The position numbers and the translations under genes were made by a program. Of a stretch of DNA of 64,000 bases, positions 43,265 to 52,803 are shown piece after piece. The stretch's first letter is position 1, and each line of letters begins with the position of its first letter. The notes beneath the pieces were generated by a model. The model ran no database searches, was not told where the DNA came from, and saw nothing but the letters and a program-made list of their open reading frames with translations. The DNA comes from Erythrobacter sp. QSSC1-22B (lineage in GTDB: Bacteria; Pseudomonadota; Alphaproteobacteria; Sphingomonadales; Sphingomonadaceae): the NCBI RefSeq assembly GCF_001678665.1, contig NZ_LZRP01000002.1, positions 370,652 to 434,651 on the forward strand, written 5' to 3'.

Positions 43265-44470
43265 CTATGCCCTTTCCGGCAATGCCACTGGGACAACGGA
43301 CGAAGCCTCGCCCGGTTGCCGTCCTTGCAGTGGAAACGTCCCCGGCTGGTCCATTGCGGACCTGGCCGGTTCGTGGGGGATTTCGATCAGCACGGTGAAC
43401 CCGCCGCTGTCGGGAGACCGAATCTCGAAACGGTGATCATCGCCATAGGCCTGCGCCAGCCGGTTGCGGATATTGGCCAGACCGACGCCCGTGGAGGTGC
43501 TGCGCCGCAGCGAGCCGATCAGCGCCGGCGGGAGCTCTTCCGATCCGCCCTGGTTGATGCCCGGTCCGGTGTCGGACACCGTCACCCGCAATCTGGGCCC
43601 GACGATTTGCGCCACCAGGCTGATCGTCGCGCCTTCTTCCTGCGGGCTGACCCCGTATTTGATCGCGTTCTCGACCAGCGGCTGGAGCAGCATCGAGGGG
43701 ATGCAGGCGTGAGTCGCGACGGGATCGACCTGGAATTCGGTCTGCAACCGCTCCTCGAAACGCATCCGCTCGATATCGAGATAGAGCATCAGCGTCTCGA
43801 CCTCCTCCGCCATCGTCACCTTGCTGCCCGGCTGGTTGACCAGCGTGTGGCGCAGGAAACTGGAGAGCCGGGTGAGCATCGCATTGGCAGGCTCGGTCTG
43901 CTTGAGCAGCACCAGAGTGCTGATCGAATTGAGCGTGTTGAACAGGAAATGCGGGTTGAGCTGGTAGCGCAGCATCTCGAGCTGGGCGCTGGTGGCCTGC
44001 ATCTCGAGCCGCTCGAGCCGGTCGGCCTGTTCCTCGACCTGGAGGAAATAATTGATCGCGTAATAAAGCGCCGACCATGCGCCCAGCACGGTGAGATCGT
44101 AGAAATAGATCCCGACGAACAATCGCACGAAATCGGTCTCACCGCTGGGGCGTGCCAGATCGAGCACCCAGCTGTCGACGAAGGCGTTGATGCCCACCGC
44201 CACTACCAGCGCGAGCGCGGTCGAGCTCCAGGTCACCAGCGGGCGACGGTTGATCAGCTGGCGGTAGATAACCGACAGCACCAGGCTGAGCGAGAAGCCG
44301 GTCACCGCCTGGATCAGGATGATGACGAGGAAGTCGAGCGGCTGGGTGTTGGCGAAGGCCGAGATCGCGCGCAGCAGGAAGGCGCCGCCCCACCCGCCCA
44401 GCTGCAGGTACCAGAAGGCCCGGTTCTTATTGGCGAAGAAGGGCGTCGGTTGGATGGGCAGGACCGCCAT
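43265..44470 (-). CDS. LytS-type sensor histidine kinase (pair 2)
   Basis: 401 residues. N-terminal half has about four membrane segments (for example FLVIILIQAVTGFSLSLVLSVIY). The phospho-His lies in YQLNPHFLFNTLNSIS, and the ATPase domain shows PLVENAIKYGVS, SDTGPGIN and GVGLANIRNRLAQ. The partner LytTR gene follows immediately. It is a paralogue of the pair at 5.0-7.0 kb with the same kinase-then-regulator order. Confidence 0.9.
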   Translation of the reverse strand: MAVLPIQPTPFFANKNRAFWYLQLGGWGGAFLLRAISAFANTQPLDFLVIILIQAVTGFSLSLVLSVIYRQLINRRPLVTWSSTALALVVAVGINAFVDSWVLDLARPSGETDFVRLFVGIYFYDLTVLGAWSALYYAINYFLQVEEQADRLERLEMQATSAQLEMLRYQLNPHFLFNTLNSISTLVLLKQTEPANAMLTRLSSFLRHTLVNQPGSKVTMAEEVETLMLYLDIERMRFEERLQTEFQVDPVATHACIPSMLLQPLVENAIKYGVSPQEEGATISLVAQIVGPRLRVTVSDTGPGINQGGSEELPPALIGSLRRSTSTGVGLANIRNRLAQAYGDDHRFEIRSPDSGGFTVLIEIPHEPARSAMDQPGTFPLQGRQPGEASSVVPVALPERA

Positions 44471-44553
44471 TGTGTTCAGCCCTTAGCCCATTTGCGGCTG
44501 GCTAGGCCAGTCGCTACGCTATAGGCTCGACGCGGGACCTGGAGAGAGATGCA

Positions 44554-45171
44554 ATGGATGTGAGCGAACAGACGATCCACGGGGTCGCCGAACGCGCGAA
44601 ATTTCGCGAAATGAAGCAGGGCACCAAGGAAGACTGGGCGATCATCGGCGGCGAATACCGCGCTTTCGCCAAGGGCGTGGCGGATCGCGTGCTCGACCAT
44701 CTCAAGCTGCTCGACGGCGATTTCGGCGGCTTTCCGGTGTGCCGGCTCGAGCATTCGCGGCAGACCGCCACCCGCGCGCATCGCGACGGGCGCGACGAGC
44801 GCTATGTGGTGATGGCGCTGCTCCACGACATGGGCGACACGCTGGGCAGCTACAATCACCCCGAGGTCGCAGCCGCGATCATCAAGCCTTTCGTCAGCGA
44901 GGAATTGCACTGGATCTGCCAGAACCATGGTGCCTTCCAGGGCTATTACTATTTCCACCATCTGGGCATGGACCGCAACGCGCGCGATGTTTTCGAGGGG
45001 CACCCGCATTACGAGGCCTGCCGCGAATTCTGCGAGAAATACGATCAGGCCGCGTTCGATCCCGATTATCAGAGCGAGCCGCTGGAATTCTTCGAGCCGA
45101 TGGTGCGCCGGGTGATGGCAAGGCCGCTGGCTAGCCAATACGCCAAGGCACTCGACGAGAAAGCCGCCTAA
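44554..45171 (+). CDS. HD domain phosphohydrolase-like protein
   Basis: 205 residues. HD motifs are LEHSRQTATRAH, ALLHDMGD with the HD pair, YNHPEVAAAIIKPF and CQNHGAFQGYYYFHHLG. The spacing resembles PhnZ/MIOX-type HD oxygenases and related predicted phosphohydrolases with two metal ions. Substrate unknown. Cytoplasmic. Stops 4 bases into the convergent peptidase gene. Confidence 0.82.
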   Translation: MDVSEQTIHGVAERAKFREMKQGTKEDWAIIGGEYRAFAKGVADRVLDHLKLLDGDFGGFPVCRLEHSRQTATRAHRDGRDERYVVMALLHDMGDTLGSYNHPEVAAAIIKPFVSEELHWICQNHGAFQGYYYFHHLGMDRNARDVFEGHPHYEACREFCEKYDQAAFDPDYQSEPLEFFEPMVRRVMARPLASQYAKALDEKAA

Positions 45172-46181
45172 TCCGCTGCAGCTTGCGTGGCCTGGGGGGC
45201 GAAATGGCGCGACCAGTCGGCGCTCCCCTGCTCCGCTATCAGCCGTTCGACCTGCGCGATCTCGGTCTCGATGAATTCGAGCCGCTCGTCCCAGCCGTCG
45301 TGCGTGCGGCTGCGCAACAGCCCGCCGCCGTGGCGCGGGCCCCAGCGGCTCATGAACCGCGCGGCGGCGTGCGGATCGTAGCCGGCGTTGGCGAGCAGCC
45401 AGGGCATCAGCCGGTCGGCATCGCGCTCGGTCAACCGCACCAGCGCCCGCGGGCGCCCCAGCGGCTCGAGCAATGCACGATGGCGCAGCAGATTGTGCGC
45501 CAGTTCGTGCGCGACCGCGGCGCCGAATTCGTCCTCGGGATAGGCGAAGCCGGGGAAGTCGCGGCCCAGCAACACGCGCGAGCCGTCGGCCACAGCGCGC
45601 GAGCCGCTGGCCAGCACCTCGAAGCGGCTGGCGCAGGCAGGAATGCTGGCAACCAATGATTGCGCCGGAACCGCGCCCGGACGGCTCCATTCGAGCGCGA
45701 CCAGCCCCGCTGCCATCGCGCCATCGAGCGTATCGTTGATATCCACCAGCCGCTGCCAGGCGGGATCGGATGGCGGGAAGGCCTCGTCCAGCACCCGGTC
45801 GTCGAGCGAGTGCAGCGTATCGTTGGCGGCGATGCCCGCCAACGCTGCAGGCGAGCCCGGCGCGACCGCCAGTACCCCGATATCGCCGCTCAGTCCGAAC
45901 TCGCCGCGGACCTGTGCCGGTTCGCCATAACCCGCCGCATCGTGGAGCAGCAGTCCGGTCGCCGGGATGACATCCCCGCAGAACGGTGCGTTGGCGGTGA
46001 CCAGCCGCCAGCCGGCTGCGAACAACCGCGCATCGCGCGTCTGCAGGTCGGAGAGTTCGGTCGGTGGTTCGTCTTGCGCGGGGGCGGTGGCGGGGAGCGG
46101 GATGGCTTGCGCAGCCAGCGGCGCGGCGCTGGCGAGCCCCGCCATCAGCGCCAGGGCGGCAAACGCGCTCCGCCCGATCAC
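45168..46181 (-). CDS. PDZ and M48-like metallopeptidase, periplasmic
   Basis: 337 residues from GTG 46181, overlapping the DsbA-family stop (GTGA). Signal peptide ends near APLAAQ. A PDZ-like region contains GVLAVAPGSPAALAGIAANDTL. The zinc site is VAHELAHNLLRH (HExxH) with the later Glu in LTERDADRLM. It probably cuts periplasmic proteins and may work with the upstream DsbA-type and BepA-type genes. Confidence 0.85.
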   Translation of the reverse strand: MIGRSAFAALALMAGLASAAPLAAQAIPLPATAPAQDEPPTELSDLQTRDARLFAAGWRLVTANAPFCGDVIPATGLLLHDAAGYGEPAQVRGEFGLSGDIGVLAVAPGSPAALAGIAANDTLHSLDDRVLDEAFPPSDPAWQRLVDINDTLDGAMAAGLVALEWSRPGAVPAQSLVASIPACASRFEVLASGSRAVADGSRVLLGRDFPGFAYPEDEFGAAVAHELAHNLLRHRALLEPLGRPRALVRLTERDADRLMPWLLANAGYDPHAAARFMSRWGPRHGGGLLRSRTHDGWDERLEFIETEIAQVERLIAEQGSADWSRHFAPQATQAAAD

Positions 46182-46870
46182 GCCGGATCGTCGGCGGCGA
46201 CAGCCTTCGCCAGCGCGTCGTAACCCACCGCGCCCTGGAAGATCTGCGCTCCGCTCACCCAGCTCGGGGTGCCGGTGAAGCCCAGCTGCTGCGACAGGCC
46301 CATGTTCTGTGCCAGCTCGCGGGTGACCGCGTCGCTTTGGGCAAAGCGGCGTGCTTGCGCCAGATCGAGCCCGGCAACTTGCGCCGCCGCATCGACCGTT
46401 TCGGGCGTGGGCGGACCCAGCTCGAACATCGCGGCGTAGAATTGCGGATATTTGCCCTGATTCGCTGCGGCGAGTGCCATCCGCGCCGCGCCCTCGCTGC
46501 CGTCGAAGATTGGCCATTCGCGCACCACCACGCGCAGCTCGGGGTCCCCGGCGATCAGCTTCTGGACATCGGCTTCGGCGGCGCGGCAATAGGTGCAGCC
46601 GTAATCGGTGAACTTGACCAGCGTGCGGCTGCCCTGCGGATTGCCCAGCACCGCGCCGGGGAAGGGCGTCTCGACTTCGTCCGCGACCTCGGCCAGCCGC
46701 CCCTCGGTCTCGCGCTGCTGCAGCGCCCCGGCCATTTCGGGAAGCACTTCGGGGTTGGCGACCAGATAGTCGCGGGTCTGTGCATGGCCCAACCCGCTGA
46801 ACGACCACGCCGCCGCGCCCGCAAAGCCGAACACCAGCGCCAGCAGCGCAGTAAGAAGATGGTTTTTCAT
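46178..46870 (-). CDS. DsbA family thiol oxidoreductase
   Basis: 230 residues from ATG 46870. N-terminal signal anchor (LLTALLALVFGFAGAAAW), then a polar Com1-like segment and a thioredoxin fold with redox CTYC in FTDYGCTYCRAAEADV and the cis-Pro segment GFTGTPSWV. It should form or isomerise disulfides in the periplasm. It lies between two metallopeptidase genes with short or overlapping junctions. Confidence 0.9.
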   Translation of the reverse strand: MKNHLLTALLALVFGFAGAAAWSFSGLGHAQTRDYLVANPEVLPEMAGALQQRETEGRLAEVADEVETPFPGAVLGNPQGSRTLVKFTDYGCTYCRAAEADVQKLIAGDPELRVVVREWPIFDGSEGAARMALAAANQGKYPQFYAAMFELGPPTPETVDAAAQVAGLDLAQARRFAQSDAVTRELAQNMGLSQQLGFTGTPSWVSGAQIFQGAVGYDALAKAVAADDPA

Positions 46871-46889
46871 TGCTCGTGCCCCCGAAACG

Positions 46890-48257
46890 TCAGCGTCGTC
46901 CGCCATTGCGGTCGCTTTGCTGCTCGATCAGCGCGCGAGCCTGCATCCCGATATCCTGCGCCCGCAACCAGTCCGGGGTGTTTTCGGGCAACCCTGCCTC
47001 GGCGGCCTGCGCGCTGCGCAGCGCCATCGCATATTCGCGGTTCATCACCTGCTGTTCGGCGCTGGCGAGCCGGGCCCGTGGCAAATCGCCGCGCGCGGCA
47101 TAGACCACGCCCAACTGGTACCAGGCGAAGGGATTGTAGCGATCGCGCGCAACCGCGGCGCGCAGCACCTCTTCGGCCTCGGCGTAATTTTCCTTGTTCT
47201 CGGTCGCGATCAGCGCGTGGCCGAACAGGGAAGCGATCAGCGGTTCGGCGCGGGTCATTTCGGTCGCGCGTCGAAGCGACACCAGCGCTTCGTCGGCGCG
47301 ACCCGATTCGAGCAGCACCTGGCCGCGCAGTTCGAGAAAGTAGGGGTCGTCGGGGTCCTGAGCGATCAGGCTTGCGGTTTCCGCCAGCGCCAGCTCGACG
47401 CGGGCGTCCTTGTGATAGGCATAGGCGCGGGCATAGCGCGCGGGGACGCTGGTATCGCTCGCGGGAAAGCTGTTGAGCGTCCGCCGCGGCTCCTCGAGAT
47501 AGCCCGAGAGCTTGGCCTTGATCCGCCGGAAGCGCTGCTCGACCCGCGCATTGTCGGGCGCTTCCCAAGCCGGATCGGCCTGATAGGTGTCGCGCAACCG
47601 GGCGATCCGGTCGCCCGAAAGCGGGTGGGTGCGGGTGAATGCGGCCTCGCCGCTCTGGCTGTAGCCGTAGCGAAACTCCTGGTTCTGCAGCTTCTTGAAG
47701 AAGGCGATCGAACCGCGCCCCGAGATCCCCGCGTCGGAAAGATATTGCGCGCCCGCGGCATCGGCGGAGGATTCCTCGCCGCGGTTGTAGGCCAGGGCCG
47801 CGCCGAGCGCGGCGCGCTGGCCCGCCATCATCACCCCCATCGCGGCATCGCCCGCCCCGGCGAGCGCGGCGCCCAGCCCGGCGATCAGCGAAAGGATCGA
47901 GATGCGGTTCGCCGCCGCCATTCCCTCGCCCCGGCGGCTGACATGGCCACCGGTGATGTGGCCCAGCTCGTGCGCAATCACGCCCTGGACCTCGTTGGCG
48001 GTGTCGGCGGCGTCGATCAGTCCGCTGTGCAGATAGACCGTCTGGCCCGCGGTTACGAAGGCGTTGATCGAGGGGTCGTTGATGAGGACGATATCGACAT
48101 TGCCGGGTTCGAGACCGGCAACCTCGACCAGCGGCGCGGAGATTTCCTTGAGGAAATCCTCGGTCTCGGCATCGCGCAGGATCGATTGCGCAGCGATCGG
48201 CTGGACCCCGAGGGCCAGCAGCGCGCAAAAGGCAAAGACGTGGGCGAGAAGGCGCAT
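46890..48257 (-). CDS. M48 family metalloprotease with TPR tail (BepA-like)
   Basis: 455 residues. Signal peptide to PIAAQ. M48 zinc motif VIAHELGHITGGHVSRR, later ESSADAAGAQYL with the third ligand, and HPLSGDRIARL. The C-terminal 200 residues are tetratricopeptide helices. This is the BepA/YfgC layout, a periplasmic protease that removes misassembled outer-membrane proteins. It precedes the DsbA-family gene by 19 bases. Confidence 0.93.
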   Translation of the reverse strand: MRLLAHVFAFCALLALGVQPIAAQSILRDAETEDFLKEISAPLVEVAGLEPGNVDIVLINDPSINAFVTAGQTVYLHSGLIDAADTANEVQGVIAHELGHITGGHVSRRGEGMAAANRISILSLIAGLGAALAGAGDAAMGVMMAGQRAALGAALAYNRGEESSADAAGAQYLSDAGISGRGSIAFFKKLQNQEFRYGYSQSGEAAFTRTHPLSGDRIARLRDTYQADPAWEAPDNARVEQRFRRIKAKLSGYLEEPRRTLNSFPASDTSVPARYARAYAYHKDARVELALAETASLIAQDPDDPYFLELRGQVLLESGRADEALVSLRRATEMTRAEPLIASLFGHALIATENKENYAEAEEVLRAAVARDRYNPFAWYQLGVVYAARGDLPRARLASAEQQVMNREYAMALRSAQAAEAGLPENTPDWLRAQDIGMQARALIEQQSDRNGGRR

Positions 48258-48267
48258 TGCGACCCTG

Positions 48268-49194
48268 CTAGCGGGTTTCGCCCTGAACCGGAACTGAAGC
48301 CTGCTCGACGCGCGCGAGAAACCTCAGGATGTCGTCGCGGACCTCAGGCTTGCGCCGCCACGGGCTGGCAAGCATGACCAGCACATCGCTGTGGTCCAAC
48401 CCGTCATAGTACCGCGTTTCGACCGGAACCCCGGCCTGCTCGAGAGCCGCCGCAAGCGCGCGCGTGTTGCGCGGCTTGACCGTCGTGTCCTCGGTCCCGG
48501 TCAAAAGCAGCATCGGCGGAGCGTCGGGACGGACATGGTTGATCGGCTGGGTGGCTTCGGGGTCCGTTGCGTCGCCGAAGGCCGCACGGGTCGAATCCTT
48601 GTCGAAGGGGAAGAAGTCGTAGGGCCCGGCCATGCCGACGACCCCGCGAATCGCCGCCGTCGATACGCCCTCGGCGGCAAGCCAGCGCGGTTCGAGCGCC
48701 ACCTGGACGACATTGTAGGCGCCCGCCGAATGACCCGCGAGATAGATCCGCTCGGGATCGCCGCCATGGCGCGCGGCATTGTCGCGCAGCCAGCGAATCG
48801 CTTGCGCGGTGTCCTCGAGCATGGCGGGATAGCGTCCTTCCTCGCCCAGCCGATAGCCCGCCAGCGCGACGACGAAGCCCTCGGGCGCGAGCGAGCGGGC
48901 GACGAAGCCGTAATCCTTCGGATCGCCCCAGTCCCAGCTGCCGCCATGGACGAACAACAGCACCGGTGCGGGCTCGGCGGTCTGGCGCGCGCGATAGAGC
49001 GAGAGCGTCTGCGTCGGCGCCTCGCCCAGCCGCACGTGGGCGACACGCTCCACCCCGGGATCGCCCCCCGTTACCCGGTCGACCGTGTCGAGCACCGCCA
49101 CGCTGTTGACCTGCAGCGCGATCCAGAAGCCGATCCCTGCCAGCGCCAGCAGCGCCGCGATCCCGCTCAGCGTCCATGCCACCATGCGGGTCAC
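48268..49194 (-). CDS. Alpha/beta hydrolase (carboxylesterase-like)
   Basis: 308 residues if GTG 49194 is used, which overlaps the upstream stop (GTGA); ATG 49185 is the alternative. A signal anchor (residues about 5-25) is present. Oxyanion motif FVHGGSWDWG, nucleophile GHSAGAYN, and a likely Asp/His pair in TGTEDTTV and GLDHSDVL. It may be an esterase facing the periplasm. Substrate unknown. Confidence 0.87.
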   Translation of the reverse strand: MTRMVAWTLSGIAALLALAGIGFWIALQVNSVAVLDTVDRVTGGDPGVERVAHVRLGEAPTQTLSLYRARQTAEPAPVLLFVHGGSWDWGDPKDYGFVARSLAPEGFVVALAGYRLGEEGRYPAMLEDTAQAIRWLRDNAARHGGDPERIYLAGHSAGAYNVVQVALEPRWLAAEGVSTAAIRGVVGMAGPYDFFPFDKDSTRAAFGDATDPEATQPINHVRPDAPPMLLLTGTEDTTVKPRNTRALAAALEQAGVPVETRYYDGLDHSDVLVMLASPWRRKPEVRDDILRFLARVEQASVPVQGETR

Positions 49195-50318
49195 GCCTCC
49201 GCCTGTCGCTGCGCGGCGGGCGCACCATGGTTCGGCTTCTCGACGACCTCGACGATGCGCTCGGCCTCGCCATCGTGCGAAAGGCCGATTGCGTCCAGGA
49301 ACTGCTGTCCGGCCGTAAAGCAGTCGCCCAGCCACAGCGGGACGCTCGCTGCCTCGATCACCGCCCGCGCGGCCAGCTCCTCGGGGCTGAGCGGGTCGCC
49401 CGCGCGGCGGATGAAGACCGCGCGCACCCGCCCGGGATGGCTTGCGACCACATCGGCAAAGGCGGTCAGATCGCCCTGCGAATCATCGCCGATCAGCGCG
49501 AACTGCATCGACTCATAGGTCTCGATGATGCCGGCGATCGCCGCGATCTTGTGCGCGCCGTGGCTGCCGCTGCCGAAGGTTTCGCGATTCAGTCCCCAGT
49601 CGCGCAGCATCAGCGGGCCTAGCGGCAGGCCACGGCTCTTCTGGAAGGCGACCAGATAGGAGAACAGGTTCCACGGGCTCGAGGAGACATAGAAGAAGGG
49701 ATGGTGCGTCGCGGCCAGCCGGTCGCCGGTATGCGTCTCGCCGGCGTCGAGCACGGCGCCGCCACCCAGCGCGTTGTAGAACACATCCGCGCCGGGGACG
49801 AGCAGCCGGTCGTCGGGCAGTTCCATCACCACCCGGCGCCAGTTGCGCGCGATCTTGCGCCAACTCCCGGTGATCCCGGTCTCGATGATGGTGTCGTCGA
49901 TATCGGAGATGACGCCGAGCGATGCATGGCTGCCCGGCGCCAGAATGTGCCCCTCGACGCTTTGCCGGCCTTCGCCATTGTTCCAGCGGAAGGTGACCAC
50001 CTCCCACTGGCTGTTCGCATTGAGCTCCCATGCGGGCTCGAGCGGCACGTCGAAATGAACGAAGCCCTCGTGATCGGTCACGCCCCGGTGTTGGAAGCGA
50101 CGCCCGTCGCGATGCTGGAGCTCCAGCTCGACCGGCAGGTCGGCCACTTCGTGCGAGGCGAATTGCGCCAGCATGGTGCGCACCGCGCGCAGGCGGCCGC
50201 TTCGCTCGAAGCCGGGCCGCGGAGCACGCAGCGCGCGGGCCGAGATCATCAGCCGGTGGCGGTTGCGATAGCCGAAATAGGGCTGGATGCGGACGGGTTT
50301 GGTCGGAAACAGGGCCAT
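49191..50318 (-). CDS. DUF2183 (App1-like) phosphatidate phosphatase family protein
   Basis: 375 residues. The App1/DUF2183 domain shows DIDDTIIETGI (HAD-like catalytic Asp), FYVSSSPWNLFSYL and FALIGDDSQGDLTAFAD. The N-terminal part has a beta-rich region with RFQHRGVTDHEGFVHFDV. App1 proteins dephosphorylate phosphatidate in yeast; bacterial members are largely untested. It is coupled to the alpha/beta hydrolase gene by GTGA. Confidence 0.88.
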   Translation of the reverse strand: MALFPTKPVRIQPYFGYRNRHRLMISARALRAPRPGFERSGRLRAVRTMLAQFASHEVADLPVELELQHRDGRRFQHRGVTDHEGFVHFDVPLEPAWELNANSQWEVVTFRWNNGEGRQSVEGHILAPGSHASLGVISDIDDTIIETGITGSWRKIARNWRRVVMELPDDRLLVPGADVFYNALGGGAVLDAGETHTGDRLAATHHPFFYVSSSPWNLFSYLVAFQKSRGLPLGPLMLRDWGLNRETFGSGSHGAHKIAAIAGIIETYESMQFALIGDDSQGDLTAFADVVASHPGRVRAVFIRRAGDPLSPEELAARAVIEAASVPLWLGDCFTAGQQFLDAIGLSHDGEAERIVEVVEKPNHGAPAAQRQAEA

Positions 50319-50371
50319 CGCAGCGCGCTAGCTTGGCGATTCGCGGCTGGATAGCCCCGACCTCGGATCGT

Positions 50372-52234
50372 TCAGCCCAGCAGCTTGCGCGCGGCGCGTT
50401 CGAGCAGCGGGACATCCTCGGGAATCTCGCCCACCACCAGCAATTCGCCCTCCTCGGTGCGGCGGACCATCACCAGCGCGAACTCGCAGCCTTCGGGGGC
50501 GAGGTCGTCGAAGGCGAGCGGTTCGATCGCGCGCAGCTTCTTGGCCAGCGATTCGCGCACGCTTGCGGCGTCGTCGACCTTCTCGCCCGCTTCCTCGCGG
50601 CGCGCGCGGCGTTCGGCCTGGACCACGCCCTTGAGCCCGCCCTCGGCCTCGCCGAGATAGCGCGCGAGTGAACCGCGCTCCACCTGCAGGCGATGCGCAT
50701 GGCTCAGCACCGCGGCGTATTCGGTCACCCGGGTCTTGTCGTAATCGGCGCCGAACACGAGCTTGACCACCGGGGTCATCGGCGCGCGTTCCTGGACCTT
50801 GAGCCCGCTGTCGGCGACGAGCTCCTGGAAGCCCTCGGGATCGGCGACCGCCTCGATGCTGAAATCATAGGCGCGGCCGACCGCGCGGTAGAGCGCATCG
50901 CGGCTGCGGTCCTCGCTCGAGCTCGCGACCAGCGCCAGTTCGCGCGCTTCGGCGAGGCAGTCGTAGAGACCTGCGGCCTCGCCCGGACTCTCGGGCGTGG
51001 TCGCGGGCGCCGATTCAGGTTCGTCGTCGCCGTGATCGGTGGCGAATGCGGCGCTATCGGAATTGCCATCTCCCGCAGAATCGCTGGCGGTGGGAAGCGG
51101 TGCAGCTGGGACGAAGCTGACTTCGGGTTGCGGCTCTTCGGGCTCGTAGGCCTGCGGCACCGCAGACTCGTCTTCCCCGGGATAGGCCGAGGGCATTTCG
51201 AGCGTCGGGCGCGGCTTGGTCCCGCGTCCGATCAGCGCGGACAGCCCGACCCCGACGCTGTCGTCGGCAAGCGGATCGACGACGTCATCGACATCCTCGG
51301 GCTCGGGTTCGTCGTAATCATCGTCGAGACCGTAGTCCCGCGCGGTTTCGCCGATGGCGGTGCGGTTCCATTCGCTCTGGGCCGGACCCTCATCCTCATC
51401 CTCGCCCTCTTCGTCGTCCCACTCCTGCGTGGGCCAGTCGCTGGCGGCAGCGCCACCGAACGCGGGAACGGGCAGTTGGTCGGCTTCGCGATGCAACAGG
51501 ACCGGTTGTTTCAGGACGAGCACGTCATGCGCGATCGTGTGGCGTTCTTCCTCGGCGTCATCGTCCTCGGCATCCGCCGCGGCGTCGGCCTGGAGCGCCT
51601 GGCCGATCTCGAGCAGCAATTCGTCGGCGGTCTGCTGGTCGGCGACTTCCTTCCAGTTGATCACCCCGAAGATGAAATCGATCGTCTCGTCGTCGCTCGA
51701 ATAGGGCAGCAGGATGCCGCGATAGAGCGCGGTGGCGCCGCGCTGGTTGACGAATTCGGCCTCGAAACCGATCGGCGCCTGATTGGCGAGGATCTGCATG
51801 TAATGGTCGGTGATGCGGCTCAGCAGCGAGCGCGCGGGGATTTCGGAGACCGCGTCGATCGCATGGCGCGCATCCTGGGCGCTGCATTCCTGCGCCAGTT
51901 GCTCGCCCAGATACTGGATCGCTGGATCGTCTACCCCCTGGGTGAAATCGAGCAGCACCGAATAGGGCCCGAAGTCCTTCAGCGAGGCGGGATCGAGATC
52001 CTCGATCGAGGGAAAATTGCGATCGGCCAGCAGGCTTGCCCAGTGGTTGTAGGCGCGCACCTGCATGCGGCGCTCGTCCTGCCCGACGGGCGAGGGCGGC
52101 GACGCATCGATGGTATCCTCATCGTCATGGAAGTCGGGGCCGGACGTATCCTCGCCCGAAAAGTCGGGACCGGAATAGTCGGGCTCGTCGTCATACGCTC
52201 CGCGCGAGCCGAAAATACCGCCTAGCCTGTCCAT
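50372..52234 (-). CDS. Large acidic PAS-domain-like protein, unknown function
   Basis: 620 residues. The first 55 are acidic (many Asp/Gly). Residues 58-215 resemble the PAS_5 family of alphaproteobacteria, with FPSIEDLDPASLKDFGPYSVLLDF and AIQYLGEQLAQEC. A very acidic linker of about 200 residues follows (for example EWDDEEGEDEDEGPAQ). The C-terminal 170 residues form a helical domain with VKLVFGADYDKTRVTEYAAVLSHAHRL. No kinase or DNA-binding part is visible. Monocistronic. Confidence 0.7.
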   Translation of the reverse strand: MDRLGGIFGSRGAYDDEPDYSGPDFSGEDTSGPDFHDDEDTIDASPPSPVGQDERRMQVRAYNHWASLLADRNFPSIEDLDPASLKDFGPYSVLLDFTQGVDDPAIQYLGEQLAQECSAQDARHAIDAVSEIPARSLLSRITDHYMQILANQAPIGFEAEFVNQRGATALYRGILLPYSSDDETIDFIFGVINWKEVADQQTADELLLEIGQALQADAAADAEDDDAEEERHTIAHDVLVLKQPVLLHREADQLPVPAFGGAAASDWPTQEWDDEEGEDEDEGPAQSEWNRTAIGETARDYGLDDDYDEPEPEDVDDVVDPLADDSVGVGLSALIGRGTKPRPTLEMPSAYPGEDESAVPQAYEPEEPQPEVSFVPAAPLPTASDSAGDGNSDSAAFATDHGDDEPESAPATTPESPGEAAGLYDCLAEARELALVASSSEDRSRDALYRAVGRAYDFSIEAVADPEGFQELVADSGLKVQERAPMTPVVKLVFGADYDKTRVTEYAAVLSHAHRLQVERGSLARYLGEAEGGLKGVVQAERRARREEAGEKVDDAASVRESLAKKLRAIEPLAFDDLAPEGCEFALVMVRRTEEGELLVVGEIPEDVPLLERAARKLLG

Positions 52235-52353
52235 CGTCGCTGCTGCCCCTGAAAAGCTTGCCTTGAAGGCATGGGTGGTCTGCAGCTTCGGTTGTGACGG
52301 GCCGTGGTAAACATATCGCTAACCGTCGGGCGCCATTGTCCCGCGGCGGGCAG

Positions 52354-52803
52354 TCAGAGCATGTAGCGCATCTTGATGGCCATCGACTTGGGGCTATCGG
52401 CGACCTCGAAGACCGCTTCATCGAAGCGCGGCGGCCCCATCCGGACCTTGGCATCGCGCGAGAAGCCGAAGCCTTCCTTGGGCATCATGCCCAGCGCGCG
52501 ATCGGCCTTGCCATTGCCGTTTTCGTCGTGGAGCAGCGCGATCGCATAGCGCCCCGGGGCGACATCGGGGAAGGTCACGGTGACCTGGCCCGGATGCGCA
52601 TCGACCACTGCGCGATACGATAGCGTCCCCGTGCGACACTGCGGAAAGCGCGCCGGATCGCCGGTCATACAGGCGCGAACCAGCCCGTTGGCGCTGCGCA
52701 CCTGAGTGACGGTGACGGTGACATCGGTCCCCGAGTGGGGATGTCCCGCGGCGCTGGCCAGCGCTGCCATCGGCAGCACAAGCAGGATACCGGCAATTTT
52801 CAT
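52354..52803 (-). CDS. DUF2141 domain-containing secreted protein
   Basis: 149 residues. Signal peptide ends near ASAAG. The beta-rich DUF2141 domain has VTVTVTQVRSANGLVRACMTG, FPDVAPGRYAIALLHDENGNGKAD and GMMPKEGFGFSRDA. Function unknown. The start overlaps the sterol desaturase stop (ATGA), so the pair is coupled. Confidence 0.9.
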   Translation of the reverse strand: MKIAGILLVLPMAALASAAGHPHSGTDVTVTVTQVRSANGLVRACMTGDPARFPQCRTGTLSYRAVVDAHPGQVTVTFPDVAPGRYAIALLHDENGNGKADRALGMMPKEGFGFSRDAKVRMGPPRFDEAVFEVADSPKSMAIKMRYML

